Made by a program: the position numbers and the translations under genes
Part shown: in pieces, positions 21,245 through 28,156 of the stretch
Layout: every line of letters starts with the position of its first letter
Numbering within the stretch: position 1 is the stretch's first letter
Source of the DNA: Clostridia bacterium
Lineage (GTDB): Bacteria; Bacillota; Clostridia; Oscillospirales; CAG-272
Direction: 5' to 3'
Length of the DNA stretch: 29,377 bases
Assembly (NCBI GenBank): GCA_017451975.1
Contig: JAFTNI010000089.1
Location: 1-29,377, forward strand
Notes under the pieces: generated by a model
The model's input: the letters and a program-made list of their open reading frames with translations, nothing else
The model's database searches: none
What the model was told of the DNA's origin: nothing

Positions 21245-22498
21245 CTACATAAAGCAAATTTCCTTTTCTATTTCGAGGAGCCTATTGTATTTTGCCACGC
21301 GCTCGCCGCGCGCGGGCGCGCCCGCTTTTATGAAATCGGCGTTTACGGCGACGGCGAGGTCGGCAATAAAAGTATCTGCCGTGTCGCCTGAGCGGTGGGA
21401 AATAATTGTTTTATAGCCCGCTTTTTTAGCAAACTGCACGGCGGCAACGGTTTCAGAAAGCGTGCCGCACTGGTTGGGCTTTATGAGCGCCGAGTTGGCA
21501 CAGCCCTTTTCGGAAAGCTCTGCTATACGGTGAGCGTCTGTTACGAAAAGGTCATCGCCCACGAGCATTAGCTTTTTGCCGAGGGTTGCCGTCACGCTCT
21601 GCCAAGCCTCCTCGTCGTCCTCGCCCACGGGGTCCTCTATAGAGATAATGGGGTATTTTTCCGCGAGCATACGCAGCTTTTCAGTAAGCTTGCCTGCAGA
21701 AAGCAACTCGCCGCTTTTCGGCAGGCGGTAGCCGGCCTCACACGCCCAGGAGCTTGCAGCGACGTCGAGCGCGATTTTTACCTTGTCTGTGCCGTAGCCC
21801 GCCGCCTCTATTGCCTCACAAAGCAGAGTCACGGCTTCTTCGTCGCTCTCAAGGCTCGGCGCAAAGCCGCCCTCGTCGCCAACGGCGGTGGAAAGCCCCT
21901 TTTTGCGAAGCAGCGCCCCTATGTGTGCATATATCTCTGCGCAGGCGCGCACGCCGTCTGCATAGCTTTTTGCGCCCGTGGGAACGAGCATAAACTCCTG
22001 GATTTCAAGGTTATTTGCCGCGTGCGCCCCGCCGTTTATCACGTTCATCATCGGCACGGGCAGGCGCGAGCCGTACACACCGCCGAGGTAACGGTAAAGC
22101 GGCAGCCCATAGGCGCAAGCCGAGGCGCGCGCCGAGGCAAGCGAAACGGCAAGCAGGGCGTTTGCGCCGAAATTGGATTTATCGGGCGCGCCGTCTGCGC
22201 GTATAAGCAAGCCGTCTATAAGCTTTTGGTTTGCGGCGTCCTTGCCGCAAAGTGCGCGGGAAAGCTCGGTTTCTATTTTTTCGCATACGTTCTGCACGCC
22301 GCGCCCGCCGAAGCGCGCGCCGCCATCGCGCTTTTCGTGCGCCTCGTATTTTCCCGTAGAGGCGCCCGAGGGCACCTCCGCTCTGCCGCGTGCGCCCGAG
22401 GCAAGCTTTACTTCGCAGCTTACTGTGGGGTTGGCGCGTGAATCCAATATTTCCACGGCGCTTATTTTTACAATTTCAGTTTTTACATTTTCGTGCAT
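21245..22498 (-). CDS. eno: Enolase
   Basis: A 417-residue glycolytic enzyme converting 2-phosphoglycerate to phosphoenolpyruvate in the cytoplasm. Visible residues are EILDSRANPTVSCEV, PSGASTGKYEA, the loop His159 (NGGAHAANN), acid Glu209 (GDEGGF), metal ligands Asp245 (ALDVAASS), Glu288 (SIEDPV) and Asp315 (VGDDLF), catalytic Lys340 (LIKPNQCGTLSET), ISHRSGDTADTFIADLAVA and Lys391 (IKAGAPARGERVAKYNRLLE). The usual signature LIKxNQIGT(L/V)TE reads KPNQCGTLSE here, a mild divergence, as is the GARFGGRGV loop. It is somewhat shorter than typical 430-residue enolases. ACGGAGG precedes the ATG. It is a lone glycolytic gene upstream of ndoA. Confidence 0.96.
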   Translation of the reverse strand: MHENVKTEIVKISAVEILDSRANPTVSCEVKLASGARGRAEVPSGASTGKYEAHEKRDGGARFGGRGVQNVCEKIETELSRALCGKDAANQKLIDGLLIRADGAPDKSNFGANALLAVSLASARASACAYGLPLYRYLGGVYGSRLPVPMMNVINGGAHAANNLEIQEFMLVPTGAKSYADGVRACAEIYAHIGALLRKKGLSTAVGDEGGFAPSLESDEEAVTLLCEAIEAAGYGTDKVKIALDVAASSWACEAGYRLPKSGELLSAGKLTEKLRMLAEKYPIISIEDPVGEDDEEAWQSVTATLGKKLMLVGDDLFVTDAHRIAELSEKGCANSALIKPNQCGTLSETVAAVQFAKKAGYKTIISHRSGDTADTFIADLAVAVNADFIKAGAPARGERVAKYNRLLEIEKEICFM

Positions 22499-22613
22499 AT
22501 TTCTTTCCTCCGTAAAATAAAATGTTATAGTTATTATTGCGGAATTATGTAGTATTTAATCAAAAATATGTACGTATATGCGTGTTTAAATTAAATAAAT
22601 GAGTATTTAACTA

Positions 22614-22642
22614 TTGATTTTGCAGAATTTTTGTTGTATAAT
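22614..22642 (+). promoter_or_regulatory. Promoter of the lipoprotein gene
   Basis: On the plus strand TTGATT (22614-22619), 17 bases, TATAAT (22637-22642). The leader would be about 95 bases long. Confidence 0.65.
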
Positions 22643-22741
22643 ATTTGTACTTTATTTTTTTCATGAATAAAAAAAGCCGTGCTCCGCGTTTTCAGGGGTT
22701 TTTCGGATATTTATGAATTTTTGATTATATGGGAGAATAGC

Positions 22742-23587
22742 ATGAAAACTTTGATGCGATTTGTTTCGCTGTTGCTCGTTGCGTTGCTCTGCTTTTCCTT
22801 GGTATCGTGCAATACGGAAGAGGATATTTACGAAAGAGTGCGCGAGTATCTTGAAAAGGAATACCCGTCGAAGGAATTTACCGTAATCGACTATGAAAAG
22901 CGTAACGAAACAAGCGGACGCTACGAAATAAACGCCCGTTGCCTTGACGATGGCACAGAATTTAAAATATATATGTACTCCATTATTGCCATTACAGACA
23001 GTTACAGTGTTGAAAGGGCGAACGACCTTATGGAAGCCGCCGTTTCCACCGAAATAGGCGAAGAAATGATGAAGAAGTTCAAATATATTCAGTGGTACGA
23101 TATATATGCAGACCGCGCGACAGACTACCGCTTCCGCGAGGTTGGCGTGGCAGATAAGGTTTTGCTTTCCGACATTAAGAAGATACACGAAATAAAAATT
23201 TCCGAAAACGTTTCCGAAACAGAAATCGGTGGCGTTATATACGATTTCATCCATTCGCTCTGCGACGAAGCAGACGATGGCTGCAGCATAGAGGAAGCGG
23301 AATTTATTTTTAAAATAGGCAGGCTTACATACCGTTTCAGAACCTCCTCGAAGGGTGTTCTCAGTCTTGGCAGAGATGGGCTTATTTACTACGTGATCAA
23401 GAACATTACGGGCGAAGCAAGCGCTTTCAAGGACATTGAATTTGAATATTTCTCTGCGGAGGAAATAGAGGCGGCGGAAAAAGAGGCAGAGGAAGAGGCC
23501 GAAAAGGAAGCCGAAGAAAAATCACAGAAGGAAGCGGAAAAAGAAGCCGCAAAGGAGCTTGCAAAATCAGTTGCAAATGGTAAATAA
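22742..23587 (+). CDS. Hypothetical lipoprotein with charged coiled-coil tail
   Basis: 281 residues from the ATG at 22742, chosen because it begins a textbook lipoprotein signal (MKTLMRFVSLLLVALLCF, then lipobox LVSC, acylated Cys at about 23) and has GGGAG upstream. An in-frame ATG at 22679 has neither. The mature part is mixed alpha/beta with no family I recognise (YERVREYLEKEYPSKEFTVI, RYEINARCLDDGTEFKI). It ends in about 45 residues of E/A/K repeats (EEIEAAEKEAEEEAEKEAEE and onwards) that should form a charged helix. Anchored on the outer face of the membrane. Own promoter and terminator. Confidence 0.75.
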   Translation: MKTLMRFVSLLLVALLCFSLVSCNTEEDIYERVREYLEKEYPSKEFTVIDYEKRNETSGRYEINARCLDDGTEFKIYMYSIIAITDSYSVERANDLMEAAVSTEIGEEMMKKFKYIQWYDIYADRATDYRFREVGVADKVLLSDIKKIHEIKISENVSETEIGGVIYDFIHSLCDEADDGCSIEEAEFIFKIGRLTYRFRTSSKGVLSLGRDGLIYYVIKNITGEASAFKDIEFEYFSAEEIEAAEKEAEEEAEKEAEEKSQKEAEKEAAKELAKSVANGK

Positions 23588-23589
23588 AA

Positions 23590-23621
23590 ATTGCCGGGAA
23601 CGTGTTTCCCGGTAAATTTTT
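23590..23621 (+). terminator. Terminator after the lipoprotein gene
   Basis: A 7-bp stem CCGGGAA/TTCCCGG with a 5-base loop, followed by TAAATTTTT on the plus strand. Confidence 0.75.
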
Positions 23622-23640
23622 AGAAAGTGGGGAAGAGAAA

Positions 23641-24411
23641 ATGTACGCAAATTACCATACACATACAAGCCGCTGCCACCACGCAGAGGGCACGGAGCGC
23701 GAATATATAGAAGCGGCTATAAAGGCGGGCTTCCGCGTGCTCGGCTTTGCCGACCACGGCACGTACCTTGTCGACGGCGCAGATTACCGTATCCGTATGC
23801 GCCCGGAGGAAACGGGCGAGTATATTGCCACGCTCAAGCGCCTGCGCGACGAATATATAAACGATATTGAAATACACATCGGCTTTGAGCTTGAATATTA
23901 CCCGACTTATTTTGAAAAAACGCTGAATTTTCTTGAAAAATTCGATTATGAATATCTTATTCTCGGCCAGCACTATATAGACGACGGCGCGGAAAAGCTT
24001 CATGTTATGAAGGGCGCGAACGGCGACGATATGCTCACGAAATACGTAGACACGGTTATAGCGGGCATAAACACGGGCAAGTTTTCCTACGTTGCCCACC
24101 CCGACGTTATAAATTACGCGGGCGACGACGCCTTTTATAAGGCGGAAATGAAGCGCCTTTGCCGCGCGGCGAAGGCGAAGGGAATCCCCCTTGAAATAAA
24201 CTGCGTGGGCGTTATGAAAAACAGATGCTACCCGAACGATAAATTCTGGCGCATAGCAAGCGACGTTGGCAACAGTGTTATCATCGGTGTGGATGCGCAC
24301 AGCCCCGAAGAGCTTCTTATGAAGGAAAACGTGCGCAAATGCGAAGAAATTTCAAGGCGCTTCGAGCTTTTCCCCTTGCGAGAACTCAAATTCGTAAACC
24401 CTAAGATGTAA
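23641..24411 (+). CDS. PHP-family histidinol-phosphatase-like hydrolase
   Basis: 256 residues from the ATG at 23641 (GTGGGGAAG upstream). The PHP motifs run in order: NYHTHTSRCHHAEG (metal His pair), VLGFADHG, the Glu of IGFELEYY, LILGQHY, VAHPDV, LEINCVGV and VDAHSPEE. This is the HisK/YtvP arrangement, an enzyme that releases phosphate from L-histidinol phosphate, or a related phosphoesterase. No histidine-biosynthesis genes are nearby, so the substrate is uncertain. A terminator separates it from the lipoprotein, and a short GGGCGTT/AACGCCC hairpin follows its stop (24425-24443). Confidence 0.78.
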   Translation: MYANYHTHTSRCHHAEGTEREYIEAAIKAGFRVLGFADHGTYLVDGADYRIRMRPEETGEYIATLKRLRDEYINDIEIHIGFELEYYPTYFEKTLNFLEKFDYEYLILGQHYIDDGAEKLHVMKGANGDDMLTKYVDTVIAGINTGKFSYVAHPDVINYAGDDAFYKAEMKRLCRAAKAKGIPLEINCVGVMKNRCYPNDKFWRIASDVGNSVIIGVDAHSPEELLMKENVRKCEEISRRFELFPLRELKFVNPKM

Positions 24412-24424
24412 TAAAAGCTCTTGC

Positions 24425-24665
24425 GGGCGTTCGCAGAACGCCCTTGCGGAAAAAGTGACTTGAGCCTCTCACTTTGGGTAGCTAAGCGGCATCGCGGCGA
24501 GAAGGTGGCACCGTATGTGACGGAGAGGGCTAGGATAAAAACTCGAAATTGCATCAAAAATTTATATTTTTAACATTTGCCCTCTCACCGCTACCCGAGA
24601 ACCCCAAACTATGCTTTGCATAATTTGAGGACCCCGGACGCGGAGCTCCCCCAAAGGGGCGAGCC
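24425..24665. repeat. Dispersed repeat region between convergent genes
   Basis: No gene here. From left to right there is a 7-bp hairpin GGGCGTT/AACGCCC (24425-24443). An inverted pair GAGAGGGC (24523-24530) and GCCCTCTC (24579-24586) encloses an A/T-rich core. A GC-rich stretch with CTCCCCCAAAGGGGCGAGCC closes it. The GGTGGCACCGTATGTGACGG block has the look of the dispersed noncoding repeats common in gut Clostridia. Confidence 0.5.
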
Positions 24666-24688
24666 AAAAATAGTTTATCGACACACTC

Positions 24689-24723
24689 AAAAGGACAGAG
24701 AATTTCACATTCTCTGTCCTTTT
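24689..24723 (-). terminator. Terminator of the XRE regulator gene
   Basis: A 15-bp perfect stem AAAAGGACAGAGAAT/ATTCTCTGTCCTTTT with a 5-base loop (TTCAC). It is self-complementary with A and T ends, so it works on the minus strand. Confidence 0.88.
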
Positions 24724-24752
24724 AACTTTATGGAAAATTACGCTGAAATTTA

Positions 24753-25820
24753 TTATGCGAAAAGAGCCGCATATTCTCTGTGATTACGCACGGCATCGAA
24801 GCTTTTTCGCTTGCACATTTCCTTTATACTCTCCAGCAGAGTAGTATTTCCCGTGTGGCACCACTTGCGAGTATCAATTGTCACTTTGCTAAAAAGAGGT
24901 GCTGTATAAGCATATTCGCCGGGAGATATACTGTCTATTAAATCATATTCTCTTGCATAATAGATTGCCTTTTTCAGAAGATTTAATGCTTCATCAGTAT
25001 GGTTTTCCTTTGCTTCCATTTCAGCCTTGCGGAATTGTATATGCGCCATCTCGTAATTAAATCCGCAGTAGTTTTCATCGGGTATCATAGCTTCAATAAT
25101 TTTTTCTGCGGCTATGCAAGTGTATTTGTTTTCTGCAATTCCGTCCCACAAGAGAGCGTCAACCAAAACCTGCAAATAGTTTCCTAAATAATGCTGCTTG
25201 TGTTTGGCTTGCTCCTCGCCTTCCAAACACATTCCCAGAAGTTTATTTTTATCGGAATAAGATATTTTTGTTTCTGGGTATAAATCGACGTATTTTTTAG
25301 CCTCTTTTTTGCACCCCTTGCCGCATAGGCACTGAACAATGCCTGTGATAGCATGGGCTTTGTTTTTGTCGTTTTCAGTGTTTTCAATAACCGTGTCAAA
25401 TAATTTTATTGCTTTTTCGCGTCCCTGCCCGAAAATTTCATCGTTGCGTTCTTCAATGGCGCCGCACCAGGTAGCCCAGGCATAGTTACTCAGCCATTCC
25501 ATATCCCCGGGGTATTCTTTCACTGCGGCTTCGCATACGGCAAGGCGCGCAAGCAGATCGCCGCTTTTGAAGGTTTTATCGTAATTCTCCTTCAATTCCG
25601 CATAGCGCGTATCGTTGTTTTCGGGAACGGCGCCGAGCAATTCGTCTGTTGTAACGTTCAAAAGCTTCGCCAGTGGCACTATCAAGGCAAGGTCGGGGCT
25701 TGATAAACCGCATTCCCATTTAGACACTGCCTGATACGATACGCAAAGATAGTCGGCAAGCTTTTCTTGTGTTAAATCATTCTTTTTTCGCAATTGTTTA
25801 ATTCTTTCGCCAATAGTCAC
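24753..25820 (-). CDS. XRE-family transcriptional regulator with TPR-like C-terminal domain
   Basis: 355 residues starting with GTG at 25820 (TGAGG upstream). The N-terminal Cro/C1 helix-turn-helix covers about residues 5-62 (IKQLRKKNDLTQEKLADYL, VSYQAVSKWECGLSSPDLAL, VTTDELLG). The remaining roughly 290 residues are helical pairs resembling tetratricopeptide repeats (ARLAVCEAAVKEYPGDMEW, LNLLKKAIYYAREYDLID), a plan seen in peptide-sensing or stress regulators of Firmicutes. It has a strong promoter with a perfect 12-base palindrome between the -10 box and the start codon, suggesting autoregulation, and its own terminator. Target genes unknown. Confidence 0.85.
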   Translation of the reverse strand: MTIGERIKQLRKKNDLTQEKLADYLCVSYQAVSKWECGLSSPDLALIVPLAKLLNVTTDELLGAVPENNDTRYAELKENYDKTFKSGDLLARLAVCEAAVKEYPGDMEWLSNYAWATWCGAIEERNDEIFGQGREKAIKLFDTVIENTENDKNKAHAITGIVQCLCGKGCKKEAKKYVDLYPETKISYSDKNKLLGMCLEGEEQAKHKQHYLGNYLQVLVDALLWDGIAENKYTCIAAEKIIEAMIPDENYCGFNYEMAHIQFRKAEMEAKENHTDEALNLLKKAIYYAREYDLIDSISPGEYAYTAPLFSKVTIDTRKWCHTGNTTLLESIKEMCKRKSFDAVRNHREYAALFA

Positions 25821-25845
25821 AACATTACCTCACATAAAAATTATT

Positions 25846-25893
25846 GAATCCGGATTCTGTATTTATTATAGCATACACCCAAATGTAATACAA
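25846..25893 (-). promoter_or_regulatory. Promoter and palindromic operator of the XRE gene
   Basis: On the minus strand TTGTAT (25888-25893), 17 bases, TATAAT with an extended TGC before it (25865-25870). The palindrome GAATCCGGATTC (25846-25857) covers or follows the transcript start and is a likely operator. Confidence 0.7.
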
Positions 25894-25948
25894 TAACTTG
25901 TTTTTTGACCTAAATGCAACTACCAGTTGAGTTTGCGAACAAAAGATT

Positions 25949-25976
25949 GGCGTACCTGCTTTATGGCAGGTGCGCC
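25949..25976. terminator. Stable hairpin next to repeat copy 1
   Basis: An 11-bp stem GGCGTACCTGC/GCAGGTGCGCC (one G-T pair) with a 6-base loop, followed on the plus strand by AAAAGGGGAG and a T run. No plus-strand gene ends here, so it may belong to the repeat element rather than to a gene. Confidence 0.5.
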
Positions 25977-25980
25977 AAAA

Positions 25981-26048
25981 GGGGAGTTTTTTTGCGTATG
26001 TCGAGAAAAATCAGCGAAAGAACACCTCATCCGTCGGCTTCGCCGCCA
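25981..26048. repeat. 68-bp direct repeat, copy 1
   Basis: Identical to 27976-28044 except for one T in a T run. It begins GGGGAG plus the T run and ends CGTCGGCTTCGCCGCCA. The stretch from here to the DUF3784 gene (26049-26413) has no gene I can support; it contains only a coding-like remnant described in the findings. Confidence 0.95.
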
Positions 26049-26413
26049 TTGACAGCATCCGTCCGTTTCGCTTTTTGGGCAGACAATGCGGCGGTTGCCG
26101 CCGATTTCCATTTGAAGAAATGGCACTTGCTATTATGGGAAACGATGAATAGCAAGCACAGCAGGTGTATGTACACTCTGCGATTTTTGCAAAAATCAGT
26201 TTTGCCGATTTTGCTAAAAATTAGAAATCTTCGATTTGCTTGCTAAGATGCGATCATCTGTAGCAAGCAGGGCACGGCGGTACCCACTTGTGCGTACTTG
26301 TTGGGAAACATCCCAAACCCTTTAACAATTTCCGAGAAATTGGCTATGCACCGTTGGTGCTGATTCTGATTTTTAGCAATCAGCTAATAGTTCGCGCCTA
26401 ACAGATGATAGTA

Positions 26414-26734
26414 TTACTTAAGTTCATTTTTTATTGAAGACGCAATAGCGTACACAAGTACTGCAATACAACTTGCTCCTACACCTATCCACAACCAGCC
26501 TGTGTTTAAAACTGTTTCAGCGCCTAAGCAAACGAACATTGCAGCAATCAAAGCAAAAGCAATGGCACTTTGTCGATAATGCGGCTTCTTGTTCATTTGT
26601 TCTCGCTCCTGTTTTGATGCCCATATGTATGCATTGTTGAAAAGGAAGCCCTTTTCTTTGAACGACCGAACACTAATAACCAAAGCTATTAACGCAAGAA
26701 TTCCGCAGATAATTGCACATACTATCTCTGTCAT
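26414..26734 (-). CDS. DUF3784-family membrane protein
   Basis: 106 residues with three helices (about 4-22, 57-76 and 79-99). Between helix 1 and helix 2 is the typical DUF3784 block KGFLFNNAYIWASKQEREQ, followed by KKPHYRQSAIAF. The family is uncharacterised and frequently accompanies SdpI-type immunity or transport genes, as here. It is third in the sdpR-sdpI-DUF3784 operon, 42 bases downstream of sdpI. Function unknown; a role as an accessory immunity or membrane-stress protein is inference from context. Confidence 0.8.
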   Translation of the reverse strand: MTEIVCAIICGILALIALVISVRSFKEKGFLFNNAYIWASKQEREQMNKKPHYRQSAIAFALIAAMFVCLGAETVLNTGWLWIGVGASCIAVLVYAIASSIKNELK

Positions 26735-26776
26735 AATATAATCTCCATAACATTACCTTTAAAAACTTATAAGCAA

Positions 26777-27442
26777 TTATTTTTGTGAGCTATCTGTTTT
26801 ATAGTATTGATATGAGGCTATTACACACAAAGTAATCCAAACAATCACTATAACAGTCGTTACAATTAGATTCCAAACACCCGGTATGATAGCCGAAACG
26901 ATAATCATTGCAAGCCCACACAATACCGAAGTTATCCCTCCGAAACGCTGACTTTTTTGCCATACATTATCGTTTGCCATACTCCATTTTGTCCGCAAGC
27001 CAAACATCGCATTACGTCGTGCTTTAGGCATAATATTTCCGAGTATAACGAGCATTATACCAATTGCAATGCCGGTAAACTTCATTACATCTATACTAAA
27101 TGTAGCGGTTGCATCGGGATCATATCTGATAGCTTTAAGCATGAAATAGAAACCGAGCACCGTGAAGAAAAGTAGGGTACATATCCCGGTATAGAGAAGG
27201 ATTTTCTCGTTTACAGCCAACCCCTTTTTGCGCTGTAGTTTTGCAAGCAGAATGAAAAATGCGCCCATTATTATGGCAAACAGAGGGAAAATTAGATTTT
27301 CGTACTTGCTTCCAAAACGGTCAACCTCGCCGGCAAAATTGTAGTGGACTGGTATGGTATCCGGTGTAAATATAAGGAGTATCGCCGTACCGATGATACA
27401 CAACAAGATAACTCCGTAACAAATCGCATATAACTTTTTCAT
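26777..27442 (-). CDS. sdpI: SdpI-family membrane protein (DUF1648 + SdpI)
   Basis: 221 residues from the ATG at 27442, preceded by AGGAGGAG. The stop of sdpR and this start overlap as TAATG, so the two are translated in series. The N-terminal DUF1648 unit (TPDTIPVHYNFAGEVDRFGS between two helices) is followed by helices and the SdpI block PKARRNAMFGLRTKWSMAND plus NVWQKSQRFGG. In Bacillus subtilis SdpI protects against the SdpC cannibalism toxin and sequesters SdpR at the membrane when toxin is bound. No sdpC-like toxin is visible in this window. Confidence 0.9.
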   Translation of the reverse strand: MKKLYAICYGVILLCIIGTAILLIFTPDTIPVHYNFAGEVDRFGSKYENLIFPLFAIIMGAFFILLAKLQRKKGLAVNEKILLYTGICTLLFFTVLGFYFMLKAIRYDPDATATFSIDVMKFTGIAIGIMLVILGNIMPKARRNAMFGLRTKWSMANDNVWQKSQRFGGITSVLCGLAMIIVSAIIPGVWNLIVTTVIVIVWITLCVIASYQYYKTDSSQK

Positions 27443-27726
27443 TATTCTCCTCCTCTTAAATCTGTGAGCCATAGCAGTGCTTCGTCAAGAACTGAGGCAT
27501 TAAGCTCATAGAAAATGTACTTACCTTCTCGTTGGTCACGAATAAGGTCATCTTCTTTTAAAATAGACAAATGTTTTGAAATCGCTTGTAAGCTAATATT
27601 GAAATGTTCTGCTATTTCTCCGGCTGACAACCGCCCCTTTTTTAATAGGTTAAGAATTGTTCTTCGGGTAGGGTCAGCCAAGGACTTCATTGTATTTTGG
27701 AGTCCCACCACATCACCGCCAATCAT
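27442..27726 (-). CDS. sdpR: SdpR-like ArsR-family repressor
   Basis: A 94-residue winged helix-turn-helix protein. MKSLADPTRRTILNLLKKGR, SAGEIAEHFNISLQAISKHL, SILKEDDLIRDQREGKYIFY and a C-terminal helix form a complete ArsR domain. There are no metal-binding cysteines, as expected for the SdpR branch. The start is uncertain. The ATG at 27726 is only about 9 bases from the predicted transcript start. A GTG at 27708 would give the family's usual short start before LQNTMKSLADP. Presumed autorepressor of its operon through the inverted repeat at 27727-27742, relieved by SdpI. Confidence 0.88.
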   Translation of the reverse strand: MIGGDVVGLQNTMKSLADPTRRTILNLLKKGRLSAGEIAEHFNISLQAISKHLSILKEDDLIRDQREGKYIFYELNASVLDEALLWLTDLRGGE

Positions 27727-27770
27727 TTAACCTTTAGGTTAATTATACACATAAAAAGACATTCTGTCAA
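27727..27770 (-). promoter_or_regulatory. sdpRI promoter with overlapping ArsR-type operator
   Basis: On the minus strand TTGACA (27765-27770), 17 bases, TATAAT (27742-27747) is a perfect sigma-A promoter. The perfect inverted repeat TTAACCT-TT-AGGTTAA (27727-27742) starts at the -10 box and covers the transcript start. Confidence 0.85.
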
Positions 27771-27860
27771 TGAGTATGCTGCTAAAGTTACAAATTGTTC
27801 ATATTCGTACAACGCATCACAGAGCAGAAAATAGGCGATTTTCAAGCCTTAAACGTACAA

Positions 27861-27900
27861 AAACAGACGACACCCAACCGAAGTTGAATGCCGTCTGTTT
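27861..27900. terminator. Hairpin upstream of the sdp promoter
   Basis: A 9-bp stem AAACAGACG/CGTCTGTTT with a 22-base loop and T-rich sequence on both strands (TTTTGTTG plus, TTTTTG minus). It probably isolates sdpRI from ftsZ read-through. The rest of 27771-28115 holds a second stem (TGCCGAT/ATCGGCA, 27926-27966) and the repeat copy, and no gene. Confidence 0.55.
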
Positions 27901-27975
27901 TGTTGTCCAATCCTGTTTGACAGATGCCGATTTCGTAATTTCTTCAAATTACTGTCTTATCGGCACACGGGGAAG

Positions 27976-28044
27976 GGGGAGTTTTTTTTGCGTATGTCGA
28001 GAAAAATCAGCGAAAGAACACCTCATCCGTCGGCTTCGCCGCCA
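27976..28044. repeat. 69-bp direct repeat, copy 2
   Basis: Matches 25981-26048 with one extra T. It continues into CCTTCCCC...GGGGAAGG (about 28045-28072), a palindromic end not present at copy 1. Confidence 0.95.
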
Positions 28045-28115
28045 CCTTCCCCTAAGCTGATGCAGGGGAAGGCCCTCATTTTAGCTAATTTCAGTGTATT
28101 TTCCCAGCGCAATAC

Positions 28116-28150
28116 AAAAAAGGCACTGTAACGTTTGTTACGGTGCCTTT
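28116..28150 (-). terminator. ftsZ terminator
   Basis: A stem of about 13 bp, AAGGCACTGTAAC/GTTACGGTGCCTT, with one mismatch, followed on the minus strand by TTTTTTGT. It lies 7 bases after the ftsZ stop codon. Confidence 0.88.
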
Positions 28151-28156
28151 ATGTAA

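Noticed and set aside
22661..23254. Minus-strand open frame opposite the lipoprotein gene
   Set aside because: No ribosome site, and it lies against a gene with a clear promoter, signal peptide and terminator.
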